In this document: positions 1-11,954 of the stretch, piece after piece
Numbering within the stretch: the first letter of the stretch is position 1
Layout: every line of letters begins with the position of its first letter
Origin: Prostheceraeus crozeri
Taxonomy: Eukaryota; Platyhelminthes; Polycladida; Euryleptidae
Length of the DNA: 64,000 nucleotides
Direction of reading: 5' to 3'
NCBI GenBank assembly: GCA_907163375.1
Contig: CAJQUW010014356.1
Span: 142,501 to 206,500 of the forward strand
The notes under the pieces: model-generated
Told to the model about the DNA's origin: nothing
Seen by the model: only the letters and a program-made list of their open reading frames with translations
The model's database searches: none
Translations under genes and position numbers: made by a program

Positions 1-1239
1 ATCATCAAAGAGCTGATGAATTTTGAAGTTATCTGGAAGAACTATGAGGAATGAAGTACAACCAAAGTGCCAGATATTGTTTGTATGTAGTACTAGTATT
101 TAACATGTACTTTTTTTGTGCCTTTCAAATTGGACTTGCTGTATTCATGGAAAATTGCTTGAAAGTTGTTCTCCCGAAGGAATTCTACCAACATTGGGCA
201 AATTTATTGTTTGAATTTGTGATACAAGTGAATTTCTGAAAAAATGTAAATGGAATTTTCGTTGCCTACCCATAGAACATGAGTTCAGAGCAGTGACGAC
301 TTGCTAACCTGATAACTTCAGTTTATTTATTGGTATTGTTTAGGTTTGGTAGCTGCAATTTTTAGTTAGAAGATCACATGAATAATTTTGAAGCTTGTTC
401 TCCCTCTGAGATTCATTTGGCTCACATTACTATCACACGTTGTTTCCAATAAAATAATTTGAAAAAAATTTCCAATATGATTTTTGTCAGAAATATTATG
501 AAAAATTGGATTGTAGACCTTTAACGATTTTCTCCGCATAGAATGCAAGTGCGGTGGACTTCAAAGGGCAAATTTTTACTTATCCACCTAAGGTCTTCTT
601 TTTTCATCGCATGAGCAATTCAAGCAATAAACAATTAACCTACAGTCTACAGTTTGTGGTAAGAGAAGATAATTAAGTGTGAGAGTTGAGATGCATGCAG
701 CCCAGATCACAATATATTGCCGTCCTGTCTTCTCAACACGATATGTATTTACAGTGATGGAGAAGTTTAGGGCATTGAACTGAATTTTGTTACTAGCGGA
801 ACATGCATTTGCGAATAGCCAATAGCGTGTCATCTACAACAATGAAGTGCGACTAGTCAATTACCCATAGTGAGTTTCGCGCTCAACGTTTCGGGGGATT
901 ACCCGGGCCACTGAGCCACAGTTATTCTGACTGACGCAAAAATTGATAAGAAGATTGGTGCAGTCGGGACCCGAACCCGACCGGGTTCGGTCGGGTTTAA
1001 TTTTTCTTGTTAGATTAACAGTCGATGATTACTGCGATTTTACGCGACTAGTCCACTAGAAAAAACAGAAGGTGGAAAGCTCCGCTTCAGAATGCGTCCC
1101 TATCGGTACGTATGCCAGGGATATAAATATCGCGAACTGTTTCTTAAAGAGTTAAAAGATTACTAACTTATGCTTGTAATTGCACTTACTTTATCTCAAA
1201 ATTCTCAGAATCCTGTTTTCCAACCAATTTGAACAGCAG
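1..1239. other. Spacer, no gene recognised
   Basis: No convincing coding region is visible; the small open frames look random. On the minus strand about 880-1010 holds tRNA-like pieces: an A-box-like TGGCTCAGTGG and, separately, a B-box-like GGTTCGGGTCC followed by a tRNA-end-like GACTGCACCA. This could be a decayed tRNA-derived SINE, but the pieces are not in normal tRNA order. Confidence 0.3.
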
Positions 1240-1745
1240 CTAAGCAAAAATTAAACTCCCCTTTCTTTTTAGGTCCACCATATTTCTATTGATTTTTGAA
1301 AGTCCTGGAGGCCGAAGTGCCGTCTACTTCTGCTTGATTTTGGCGCTAATCGACGGCGAAAGAAAGAGACGCTTGATTTTTGCTAAGCTGCTATAATGAC
1401 TATGACCTCCTGTCATTTGGTCGACAATACAAATCTTGTTGGAATAGTATGTTCCTTGGCCTCTATCGGAAGATTATTCCATATCTCGAATAATTTCATT
1501 GCATGGGATAGTCTGCATAAAACATGGAGCATTAGGAGTTGAAATGAATGATTGAAGATATATTTCCTTTTAAATGTCTATATCGTCGGCGCTTGGCGTT
1601 CTGCAGTTAAGGCCGTGTAATTCGGTATTGGAGATATATAAACGACTTTCATAGAAAAATGACTTGCTCAGTAACAATGGATTTCAATGCAACCACATGT
1701 AATACCAGTAGCGCCTACTGCCTGAGCATTTGACAGTAGATTGTA
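1240..1745 (-). pseudogene. LINE 3' fragment (CR1/L2-like RT tail)
   Basis: Read on the minus strand, about 1530-1400 encodes KLFEIWNNLPIEAKEHTIP, which matches the 'LW-NLP' block near the C-terminus of non-LTR reverse transcriptases. Further upstream (1663-1607) lies a 57-bp segment that recurs with about four mismatches at 27449-27505, inside another minus-strand LINE fragment. The two pieces therefore belong to one LINE family. Stops and frameshifts show it is dead. Family assignment rests on the short motif and the shared segment only. Confidence 0.5.
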
Positions 1746-3230
1746 GAACATTGTCTGAAGTTAACGACATACGATCAATCTTTTATTGACGGTGTTCTTT
1801 GCAACCCCGGCCGGCCGGTTTAGATTACGGTACGCTGGCCGGTTTAAACCCTTACCAATCATTGTCTATATTACAGAATTTTCATGCAATTTATTCCGAA
1901 TATATTGTGTGTTTACTCAGATTTTATAATACGTTTTGAATACAGATTTTGTTATAGATCAGCAGATTTCCTTTGGTAAAACACTGGCGATACTTTTTCA
2001 ACATTTTCCACGGATTTAAGCAAGCATTTGAGCTTTGTGAAATCTTGCACCATCACAGACTTGTGGCTACAATTTCTGTGCATGGCTGCTGTATCTGAAA
2101 ACTCTATATGTATATATGTGCTAGACTTAAGAAAAGCCCCAAAGCATGTGTTTCAATTAGAACAGAATATTTTGGAAATCGCAAAGCAAACCACAGGTTA
2201 AAATTTTGGTTAGGTACTGTTTTCGATAACAAATGTGCGTATTAAGCATATTCCTTTGCTTTTCAACCAACATGTTTTGTTAAAAAGTCGCAACAGTCTA
2301 CTCCTCACAGCACTATTCTATTCTGATTTCTTTAGTAGTCTACTGTAGAACTAGCTGATCACAAATCCAATCAGATCCATGATATGGCCAGCTGCTAGAG
2401 ACGTTTGCCCACAGTTGAGCTAAATGGTTGTCATGTAGCATGCAAAACTTGCAATTTACTTAAGTCATGACGTGCATGTGCATTTACGAGTAAGAAAACT
2501 ACTTTCTTTGTCCATGGCTCGGTCTCCTACAAAATTTGTTTCATGACTGGCTTACGGTTTCTATGCTTGAAATACATGTATGCATGTTCTCTGCTAGAAC
2601 TTCATGTGCATGTATTAGTTTTGAAATTCTCACTTCATAAATGCAATCCTGGCATCACCTTTGCCTCCAGGCAAAAATAATCGCTCACTGATATATGCGG
2701 CAAACAGATCTCTCAGCATAGTGAAACTAGTATTTAAGCCACATATTTGACGATCAATCATGAAGGTCAATCTTTTTGCAAATTTCAATTTTCAACAAGT
2801 CATGTCTTAATGTTTGTTTGCTGAAACGTAAGTTGTGTAATTGTCATCGTATCTTGATATTCACTACACTTTCTGCTACGTTTATAATTTATCACTTTTC
2901 CTGACATCATGGAGAAAGACATTACAAACATTATGGAGAAAAGTTGTGCGCAGTGATCTGAATTCTTCGAATCTGAAGGAATTTTGGCAATCGAAGCACT
3001 TTGCTGGAACTCACTTTAATCCGCAAGCGACGCACGACTTTTTTTCCTATCTCTGTAACGTATTAGGAATTCCTTTTTCCCCACTAAATAGTTTCCTCGA
3101 TGTGCTGGCGATTTCGTATTAATCACACTTCTAGCAAACCGAAGCAGATAAACTAAATATTTAATTCTGTGGTTGGAATATTATTTGGAATTTCTTCGCC
3201 ATTGCTGTTCTCAAAACAATTCCTCCCTAT
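1746..3230. other. Spacer, no gene recognised
   Basis: AT-rich sequence with no recognisable coding region. A small GC-rich inverted stretch (CCGGCCGGCCGGTTT) lies near 1807. A 93-codon open frame at 2841-3122 gives no recognisable domain. Confidence 0.4.
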
Positions 3231-3245
3231 ATATTACTGCTGTGT
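3231..3245. repeat. Target-site duplication, left copy
   Basis: The 15-mer ATATTACTGCTGTGT occurs here and again at 7723-7737, exactly bracketing the composite Penelope-like insertion. A perfect 15-bp duplication is what one expects from one integration of the whole 4.5-kb structure. Confidence 0.85.
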
Positions 3246-3439
3246 TTTCAAAAAAGCCCATGAATATTTAATTTAAATACTTAGAGAAAGGGCTAAAATG
3301 TTGTCATTAATTTATTGTTTTCCCGATATATTTCGCTGGCCAACGGACAGTATGATCACGGATGTAGAAAAGGAAGGTTTAATTTTTCAAAGTTATCTAG
3401 TCCTCGATGTTAAAAACTATATCACTGTACTTGTTTATC

Positions 3440-4825
3440 AAGATATCCTAGATCACATCATCCCACGCATTGCTTAGAATGAACTTCACCTTGTTTCCAC
3501 TTCTATGATGTCTGCTCCATATTGCCTCCTTTACCACACTGCTTTTATAATAACTTTCTTTGTCAATGATTTTCTTAGAATTCCAATTGAACTGATGGTC
3601 TTCGTTTACGATGAGATGTAATTATATATTTCTGAATGCGTGTCAAATTTTCTTACATTTCTCTTGTGTTCTTCAACTCTTTCTTCCACAGATCTACTTG
3701 ACTCTCCAACATATTCCCAGTTCCATCCGCCACATTCAATCTTGTAGACTACCCCATGTTGCTTAGCTTGCTCTTGTCTTTTCTTCATGAGTTCTTGCTT
3801 TAATGTCCGAATAGGTTTATAGCCCGTTGTTAAGTTGAATTTCGTTAAAATGCCCTTGATTGATTCGTATAACTTTGGCACATATGGTAGCATGCAATCA
3901 GGTCTAGGTGTGTCTTTCGTTCTTGTTTTGTTTGTATGTTCTTCAATTGTAAAAACTCTGTTTGCTTCAGCTTCTGGGAAATTATTGTGGATGAAGATGT
4001 CGTGAAGGTCTTGTAGTCCGTTGTCAAGGTTGTCCTTGGAGCAAATACTTCTGGCTCTTTTGCTTAAGGTTGTTACAATACCGTTAAAAGTCGACTTTGG
4101 GTGACACGAATTTCAGTTCAGATACAAGTTTGTCTGAGTATCTTTTCGATGAATACTGAAGTTCACATTGTTTGCTTCTCTGTTTATTTTGATGTCGAGG
4201 AAAGCAAGAGATCCATTCATTTCACGCTCCTGTGTGAATTTGATGCATGGTAATAAAGAATTCAGAGAGTTAATAAAATTCTGTAACTCTTCTTCACTTT
4301 GTTTCCAATGAACGAATGTATCATCAACATAACGTAGATACACCGCTGGCCAATTCATTGATCTTGCTTCCATTCTTTCTTTCGCTCTCTTTTCAAAATA
4401 AAACATATAAATGTTGGCAACGGAACAACTTAAACTTCTCCCCATTGCCACTCCGTCTTGTTGTCGATATATGTCTTTGCCATATCGGAAATAGCAGCAT
4501 GTTAAACAGAATTCCAGTAATGTATTAACTTCAACACGGTTGAATTTTGTCCGCTCAGATACTGAGTTGTCTTCTTGGAGACACATTTGAATTGCAGTTA
4601 TCGACTCATCAAGAGGGATTTTTGTGAAAAGTGAAACAACATCCAAGCTAAGTATAATACCTTCATGAAGATCGTTCACTTCTCAAAGCTTTGATACTGC
4701 GTCAACTGAATTCTTCATGTATGAAGGTCCATTTGTTGCGTAGGGCTTGATAATGCTTTTTAGATATTTTGATAAATTTGTGTGAAAAGCATCAATCATG
4801 CCAACAATAGGTCGAAGTGGCAAAG
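3440..4825 (-). pseudogene. PLE RT + GIY-YIG, inverted partial copy
   Basis: This minus-strand copy matches the coding part of the downstream unit (from about 6170 to 7540). It encodes the RT region with YVDDTF (around 4330) and the C-terminal GIY-YIG endonuclease (YVGESSRSVEERVEEHKRN around 3700). It is split by an early frame break near 4680, a stop near 4110 and further shifts around 3890-4030. The inner end at about 4825 switches directly into a plus-sense 3'-end copy, with a few bases of shared sequence (GAGGCAA) at the junction. It is a dead arm, not a separate gene. Confidence 0.8.
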
Positions 4826-4827
4826 GA

Positions 4828-5087
4828 GGCAATATGGAGCAGACATCGTAGAAGTGGAAAGAAGGTGAAGTTCATTTTAAGCAATGCGTGGGATGATGTG
4901 ATCTAGGATATCTTGACTAACAGGTGATACAGTTTTTAACATCGAGGACTAGATAACTTTGAAAAATTAAACCTTCCTTTTCTACATCCGTGATCATACT
5001 GTCCGTTGGCCATCGAAATATATCGGGAAAACAATAAATTAATGACAACATTTTGGCCCTTTCTCTAAATATTTAAATTAAATATTC
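4828..5087 (+). repeat. PLE direct terminal repeat (pseudo-LTR)
   Basis: Near-identical to 7465-7720: it starts in the last codons of the ORF (GGCAATATGGAGCAGACATC), passes the ORF stop and runs through the noncoding 3' end. It lies directly upstream of the coding unit, so the element is flanked by direct repeats in the style of Penelope pseudo-LTRs. Confidence 0.8.
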
Positions 5088-7539
5088 ATGGGCTTTTTTG
5101 AAAACATACACTGCACCTATGGAGAAAGGTGTGTTGTGATCACAAAAAGACTAACAAAAGATGCGAAAGAATCCGAAATTTTTCGTGGCAAAACTGATTT
5201 TTTAAGGCAGTGCATCAAACAACGTCTGCTACCAAGATCATTATGGTTTAATTTACCGGGTTCTTTTAAATATGACAAAGAAATGAAGAGGAAAATAGGA
5301 AATATGATGATCAGGAAACAAATCAGAATTCATTTCGCAAAACTGCAAAAACTAAATGATGTGATGTTAATGCGAAAACAATGCTTAATGACAATTATAA
5401 TATCCGAAGAAGACAGAAATAATGTGTTCAATTTTTTGGAGAAATCTCGTCAGTGCACCAGAAAAAAGCATATAATAAAAGAAGAAAAAAGACTGTCAGA
5501 CTTTCCACTTTGAATTGCACCTCAACAGATGACTCAAAACAAACGTCTAATGATACATCAAAACGCGTTAATCTGCCAACAGAAGACAAGGTAGTGGTAA
5601 ATCTAGGCAGCAGAACCTTGGATCAACATGAGACTATTCTTCTGAAGAAAGGATTGAATTTCGCTGTTGCAACAAAGAAAATTCCGACGTCTGATATTAT
5701 AGCAGGAACAGAAAATGCAGTTGCAAAGTTAAGAAACGACCAAAACGAATGGGTGAGGACTGAAGTAAAAAAGGCAATAAATAGAACTAAACCAAAACTA
5801 AATGTATCAACGGAAGAAGATAACGCTTTGAAAGAACGTCTATAGATAATAATATAATAATAAGACGTCTATAATATAACGTCTGAAGAATGATACGAAC
5901 ATTAAAATTTTGAAAGCTGACAAAGGAAATGCCAGTGTGGTCATGAATACTACTGATTACATTAGCAAATTGGATACCTTAATTCAAAAAGGACCATATG
6001 AAAAGCTTCGTTCGGTTCATGATAAACGACTTCGAAATGAAGTGCATGACATATTGATGACAGCAGTAAATGACGGTAGACTTACCGGATCTGAGCTGCT
6101 ACATTTATGCCCAACACATTACCAAACGCCTCATTTATATGGACTTCTGAAAATCCATAAAGCATCCTTTACCACTTCGACCTATTGTTAGCATGATTGA
6201 TGCTTTTCACACAAATTTATCAAAATATCTAAAAAGCATTATCAAGCCCTACGCAACAAATGGACCTTCATACATGAAGAATTCAGTTGACGCAGTATCA
6301 AAGCATTCAGAAGTGAACGATCTTCATGAAGGTATTATACTTAGCTTGGATGTTGTTTCACTTTTCACAAAAATCCCTCTTGATGAGTCGATAACTGCAA
6401 TTCAAATGTGTCTCCAAGAAGACAACTCAGTATCTGAGCGGACAAAATTCAACCGTGTTGAAGTTAATACATTACTGGAATTCTGTTTAACATGCTGCTA
6501 TTTCCGATATGGCAAAGACATATATCGACAACAAGACGGAGTGGCAATGGGGAGAAGTCTAGGTTGTTCCGTTGCCAACATTTATATGTTTTATTTTGAA
6601 AAGAAAGCGAAAGAAAGAATGGAAGCAAGATCAATGAATTGGCCAGCGGTGTATCTACGTTATGTTGATGATACATTCGTTCATTGGAAACAAAGTGAAG
6701 AAGAGTTACAGAATTTTATTAACTCTCTGAATTCTTTAAGACCATGCATCAAATTCACACAGGAGCGTGAAATGAATGGATCTCTTGCTTTCCTCGACAT
6801 CAAAATAAACAGAGAAGCAAACAATGTGAACTTCAGTATTCATCGAAAAGATACTCACACAAACTTGTATCTGAACAGAAATTCGTGTCACCCAAAGTCG
6901 ACTTTTAACGGTATTGTAACAACCTTAAGCAAAAGAGCCAGAAGTGTTTGCTCCAACGACAACCTTCACAACGAACTACAAGACCTTCACGACATCTTCA
7001 TCCACAATAATTTCCCAGAAGCTGAAGCAAACCCAGTTTTTACAATTGCAGAACATACAAACAAAACAAGAACGAAAGACAAACCTAAACCTGATTGCAT
7101 ACTACCATATGTGCCAAAGTTATACGAATCAATCAAGGGCATTTTAACGAAATTCAACTTAACAACGGGCTATAAACCTATTCGGACATTAAAGCAAGAA
7201 CTCATGAAGAAAAGACCAGAGCAAGCTAAGCAACATGGGGTAGTCTACAAGATTGAATGTGGCGGATGTAACTGGAAATATGTTGGAGAGTCAAGTAGAT
7301 CTGTGGAAGAAAGAGTTGAAGAACACAAGAGAAATGTAAGAAAATTTGACACGCATTCAGAAATATCCAATCACATCGTAAACGAAGACCATCAGTTCAA
7401 TTGGAGTTCTAAGAAAATCATTGACAAAGAAAGTAATTATAAAAGCAGTGTGGTAAACGAGGCAATATGGAGCAGACATCATAGAAGTGGAAACAAGGTG
7501 AAGTTCATTCTAAGCAATGCGTGGGATGATGTGATATAG
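5088..7539 (+). pseudogene. Penelope-like RT with GIY-YIG endonuclease
   Basis: Single-ORF Penelope-like polyprotein, full length but broken. The N-terminal part (5088-5513) shifts frame near 5455 into 5453-5845, which holds the family block NLGSRTLDQHETILLKKGL. A short AT insertion with stops lies at about 5845-5905. Frame 5910-6191 holds ADKGNASVV and PHLYGLLKIHK, and one more shift near 6175 leads into 6193-7539. That last frame (448 codons) is intact. It carries the RT motifs SLDVVSLFTKIP and RYVDDTF (about 6660-6680) and, at the C-terminus, the GIY-YIG domain (VVYKIECGGCNWKYVGESS). The RT would copy RNA at a nick made by the GIY-YIG domain. About four lesions make it non-functional. Confidence 0.88.
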
Positions 7540-7722
7540 GATATCTTGATAAACAAGTACAGTGATATAGTTTTTAACATCGAGGACTAGATAACTTTGA
7601 AAAATTTAACCTTCCTTTTCTACATCCGTGATCATACTGTCCGTTGGCCAGCGAAATATATCGGGAAAATAATAAATTAATGACAACATTTTAGCCCTTT
7701 CTCTAAATGTTTTTTTAAAAAA
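7540..7722 (+). repeat. PLE 3' noncoding end
   Basis: Noncoding 3' end repeated at 4888-5087 and, inverted, at 3246-3440. It contains the perfect hairpin GTTGGCCAGC followed by GAAA at about 7644-7660, reminiscent of ribozyme-like ends in other PLEs, but no CTGANGA core is present. Confidence 0.75.
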
Positions 7723-7737
7723 ATATTACTGCTGTGT
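7723..7737. repeat. Target-site duplication, right copy
   Basis: ATATTACTGCTGTGT, identical to 3231-3245. Confidence 0.85.
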
Positions 7738-8149
7738 CCTATTCCTCAAGTAAGGCGTCATGGATTCCTTCAGTTTTGGAACACCATCCCAATCGTTGTA
7801 TCATCATTAGTAACACTGTCTATTTGTAATAACGTCAATCCGCTAATCATTCCTCCAGGAAACTTTGGTAAATCAATTTTATCTGGCCAACCGTAATCCA
7901 TCCCTTCTTTGCAATCGGTGATACTCATTATGTATAATGTTTTCAAAACCCAAATAAATGTTTTCATGTTTTCAAGTCATCTACACACTTGAATGTACTG
8001 AATCCATGCTTTACATTACATGGTGGTCAAATGGAAACGTAAAAAACACAAATAATCCCATTATTTGGTAATGGAGAAATTTGCATTTCGACTCGTTTAA
8101 GCAATAGCGTTCAAAGGTAGTGCTTAATTCAATGTTATTAATGAGTCTA
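7738..8149. other. Spacer, no gene recognised
   Basis: No coding region or repeat recognised. A 65-codon minus-strand frame at 7770-7967 shows no domain. Confidence 0.35.
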
Positions 8150-8272
8150 TAATATGCAAGAAAGACGAGAACGGGACGGTCAAACGCAGCTAGGAAGAAA
8201 TTACTGACATTATATCGAAGTTCTACACGGATCTGTTTGCCTCTAAAAAAGTCATCGACGACATACCGGGTT
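8150..8272 (+). pseudogene. LINE fragment (linker before RT)
   Basis: The plus-strand frame reads KKDENGTVKRS, a stop, then EEITDIISKFYTDLFASKK. This matches the segment just upstream of RT in many LINE ORF2 proteins ('eei..i..FY.dLF.s'). It stops abruptly at the Harbinger-like end, which appears to have inserted into it. Confidence 0.45.
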
Positions 8273-9320
8273 AAGGCCGGTTCACATCGGTCTGTATTTT
8301 TAGTTCTGTAATGCAGATTGCGTTCTGTTTTTACAGAACATGTATTCTGTAAAACAGAAAGGGTTTGTGGCGGTGAGTCATCCTCCTTATGTGAACACAG
8401 AACAGGAATTTTGTTGAAAACAGACGAGTTGGTCGATGTTCAACTTTTACAGAACACAGGGTTTGGAGCTGACGTTGATTGGCTGAGATTAGCTGACATA
8501 GACGCCGTTGAGAAGTGTGCATAAAGTGAGAGTCTAATGTAAGCCACGCACTCGAAGCAAGATGACGAAGAAACAACTGCAGCTTCAATTCGATGAATTA
8601 CTCATGATCGAAGTTGAGTCTCGTAATGACACACAATCATCGGATTATAAAGACATCAACAAACGACGATGTGCCTGGACTGAAATAAATACAGCTATCG
8701 GCGGAGAAAATCCGGAACAATGTCAATCTCGATTTCAATACTTACGAGGTGAATATTCGCGCTTTAAGAGATCGCTGAAGACAACAAGCGGGCAATCAGC
8801 TGAAGATACAGAAAACCTGCATTCATGTAACCCTATCTTCAAACAAATGAAGTTCCTCGACTCCTTCATAGTGCGACGGAAGACTTCGTCAAATCTCCCA
8901 AAGAAGCGTCTCCCTACAGTACTTCATCTGTTGATCTCAACAGCTCGCTCAGCAGCTCGAACTTATCAGGCCACGACGATGAAGATTCCAGCTCTTCGAA
9001 AGAGATAGCACCGTCACGAAAGCGTCAGGGATCTACGTGTAAGTCATCCATTGAGGGGATGATAGATGACACGTTGAACTTGTGTGTTGATCTTCTTAAA
9101 AACGATAAGAAGGACGAATGTGCGAAGTACGCGGAACTACTGGCCGAGGAACTTCGAAATATGCCGACAATCTCTATGTTTAAACACCAAGAGCTGCAGT
9201 ACAGTATACGAGCTGGAATTATTTGCCCCGAAATAGTAGGCGATATGACACCTGACACTTCATACATTTCTCAAAATCTAATGAGTCCATCGTAATGTAG
9301 CCTAAATAAATTTGCATTTT
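8273..9320 (+). mobile_element. Harbinger-like end with MADF gene, truncated
   Basis: TTAA is followed by GGCCGGTTCACATCGGTCTG, similar in style to PIF/Harbinger termini, and then by several copies of ACAGAACA/TTCTGT in both orientations up to 8470. Behind it lies a gene for a MADF-type DNA-binding protein, the usual partner of Harbinger transposases. I find no transposase and no matching right terminus downstream, so this is probably a truncated element. A host MADF gene beside an unrelated repeat is the alternative. Confidence 0.45.
8562..9295 (+). pseudogene. MADF/Myb-SANT-like DNA-binding protein, frameshifted
   Basis: The first frame (8562 to about 8890) encodes a MADF-like domain. Key features are W-x-EIN near residue 39, CQSRFQYLRGEYSRFKR at about residues 54-70, and MKFLDSFI. 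The open frame then shifts between about 8880 and 8894. The second frame continues with a serine- and acid-rich linker and a C-terminal helix region (ECAKYAELLAEELRNMP) to a stop at 9295, resembling BESS-type tails. AATAAA follows at 9304-9309. The ATG at 8562 sits in no special context. MADF proteins bind DNA; in Harbinger elements they guide the transposase to the termini. The single frameshift makes a pseudogene likely unless a small intron removes it. Confidence 0.6.
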
Positions 9321-11946
9321 TCTCAATTGGAAAGCGTGCTTTTGTACATCTTGCTTTACTGGGCAATCAAAAAACCTCGCGAATATTGAAATCTGATAAG
9401 TCGATTATACTATGTTGCATTCTAGGCCTTTAATGTGTAAGCACGGGATGGGCATGCGTATATAACCATGAGTCCGTATGTAATCATTTGGCAAGGAGGC
9501 TTATAATGATCACAATTAAATGTCACACATCCGATTTCATATCTAGTAGACCTATGGATAATGATGCAATTTAATAAGGGCAATACTTTAAATCTCATTC
9601 CTTTTTCATGGAAAACTACAAGTGTACAACACGAATTGCTAAGCTTAAGTCCATATGAAATTTCATACTTTTGATAGTTTTAAACTTCTTATATTGTTTT
9701 TAAAACCACCATATTTTTTGATTAAATTTCTGGATAGATGGTGGATATACACTGTACTTAGCATTTTTTAGTATATCTGTTTGACCAAATGATATAGATG
9801 GATTTCGGCTGTATCAAAACAATGAAAATTTCATATTCCGTTTAATATCTATGTATGTTTCTCAACTGAAATCGAATAGTCAATCATGACAAAGGGAGGC
9901 TGCGCACCTCACGTGCGCTATAAACACGAAAGCAACATAAACCAATGCACTTACATGAAGCTGCTATACACAATGTACATGTATAGGTGCTCATCTAAAA
10001 ATAGAAAGTCTATTAGATGCATTGATTCTGCCAGGGAACAGTCCCACATGGAGAAATGAAAAATTCAGCAAATTTATCTCTCACTCTACTCAAGCTGTGC
10101 GCGGAATTATTAGATCCCATACGTCCAATTTCTTGCATCACTACCTACTTTTCGATTGAGTGTGGCCCTATACCTGTGCTTCGTATGTATATTTCTATGA
10201 TAATGATCCGCATGCAGTGTTGAGCTTAGAACGCGATAGATTCTACTGGTATACAACAAGGGGAAATAGGACTGTTCGGGCCACCCTGTTGAATTCCTGC
10301 ATCATACCAGGGGAATATGAGAATTCCTCGAAAACGTTGAAACTTGCATGCACATGTCATTCTTTTCCAACTCGCATCATTGACGATGAGAATCTCAAAT
10401 TTGATGTTCCGTTGTTCAGGATAGATGGATCAGCTGTCGTTGCTGCTTCACTCCTATTTTCCTGAACAAACATAGGTTGCTTAGGTGGCGATTTGTTCAC
10501 TGTAATTTCAAATCAATAGAACTACAAACTTGGCTGACTGACACTGTCAACAAGTGAGTGAGTAAAATGTTTGACGAGGTAATAACGTGGGTTTCAGAAA
10601 AAGAAAATTTATTCGACCCTCACTGTGTGCACACTCTTTGTTTCATCTCTTCTGATGCTACCACTGAAAAGCACACGTTGAAAATGCAGTTACATAGAAT
10701 TGGTTTTTCACACTACAAAAGCAAAGAAAGATATACAGGTGCTTATTCGCTTATAACCAAACACAAGGAGATTCCGCCGCTCTGTGCCGCCAATGAATTT
10801 AACCATCATAGAAAGTTCATAATTGCCTTATCAATGCACTATATCATGTTACTTGAATCTTTAATCACAATTCCTTTTATTTGATAGTCTGTAGACTAAA
10901 TGAGGACTGATGAATATCATATCTATTGGCTGTACATCTTAATTAGATAAGAAATACTCTGTTTCATGTTTAGCACAATTTTCACAATAGCACACTTTTC
11001 ACAATTTTCCTTAGATCAAGAAGTAAATAACTCAACAGGATAGTATATCAGGACTGAAGGCTCCTTCTTTCGTTTACATGTCCATAGATTAATCTTGACA
11101 AGAAAGCTTATACGTGATCATTCTATGTCGGATGAATTTATGCCTCGCCCCAGGGGTTGGGGCTGCTGATCTCCCATACTATTATACCAATTTTGCCAAA
11201 CCACACATCTATCGATAGGACATTGAAAGGTGATCCAGAAAAACAGTACTATTTTTATTTTCAAGGTTATACCTGGGCTGACATGAAGGGGAAAAGTCAA
11301 AAAACGCCAATGCTTAATAAATTTCTATTAGATCACTATTTTATTTAGTTATTTTAATAATTATTTAAAAAATCAAATCACTATTTGAGATGGAGAATGA
11401 CAACAAAAACTAATAAACCATGTACTAGCCCAAAGATCTGGTGAAGGTGGTTACTAAAATGGTGATTATCAATCGCTGAAAGATTACAACATTGCATTAG
11501 ATGAGATCAAAGGTCAAATGATTCAAAATTTTGGTTCAATTCAAATAGAACTAAAATCGCACAATTTCGATGAACGTTTATTGAGACACTGAGGCTAAAA
11601 GCAACATGATTATAGAAACAGCTGATCTAAAATTGCTGATCAGATGCAAAACTAAAAAGTTCAAAAATAATTGAAAGTAATATTTGAAATTTGAATTTCA
11701 AATTTCAGGCATTCCTACATAGTAAGCAGATAATGTCAAATTCATTTAAATTTTAAAATAGTTCTCAACAAAAGTCTTGTGCCAAATTTATCTTCCTTCT
11801 GTCAAAAGTTGCATAATACGTAGAAAGTTAGCTACTAAAAATATGGTAGCCTGCTTGGTTTGAAAGATATTCTACAAATTTCGCAAGAGGTCGAAAAATG
11901 CTTCCGCGCGGTGGGGTGAGGTTTAATTTAGGCACCATTGCACTAA
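9321..11946. other. Spacer with two anonymous ORFs
   Basis: AT-rich and without recognised repeats. Two open frames, 10160-10465 (101 codons) and 10558-10884 (108 codons), have no recognisable domain, signal or splice context and may be chance frames. Confidence 0.35.
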
Positions 11947-11954
11947 CTGCAGAC

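Larger units (their letters stand above)
3246..7722 (+). mobile_element. Composite Penelope-like element (PLE)
   Basis: One insertion bounded by a 15-bp target duplication. In order it holds an inverted, 5'-truncated copy (3246 to about 4827, minus sense), a direct copy of the element's 3' end (about 4828-5087), a full coding unit (5088-7539) and the 3' end again (7540-7722). The direct 3'-end copies act as Penelope-type pseudo-LTRs; an upstream inverted partial copy is also a known Penelope habit. The inverted arm runs past the 3' end into the first bases of the next unit (GGGCTTTTTTGAAAACA), as if copied from a tandem template. Confidence 0.85.

Noticed and set aside
880..1010. tRNA gene on the minus strand
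   Set aside because: A-box-like and B-box-like words occur in the wrong order and no cloverleaf can be drawn.
7540..7722. Hammerhead ribozyme in the 3' end of the composite PLE
   Set aside because: A hairpin followed by GAAA is present, but no CUGANGA core; not called.
10160..10884. Two 100-codon ORFs as genes
   Set aside because: No domain, signal, splice or promoter support; likely chance frames.
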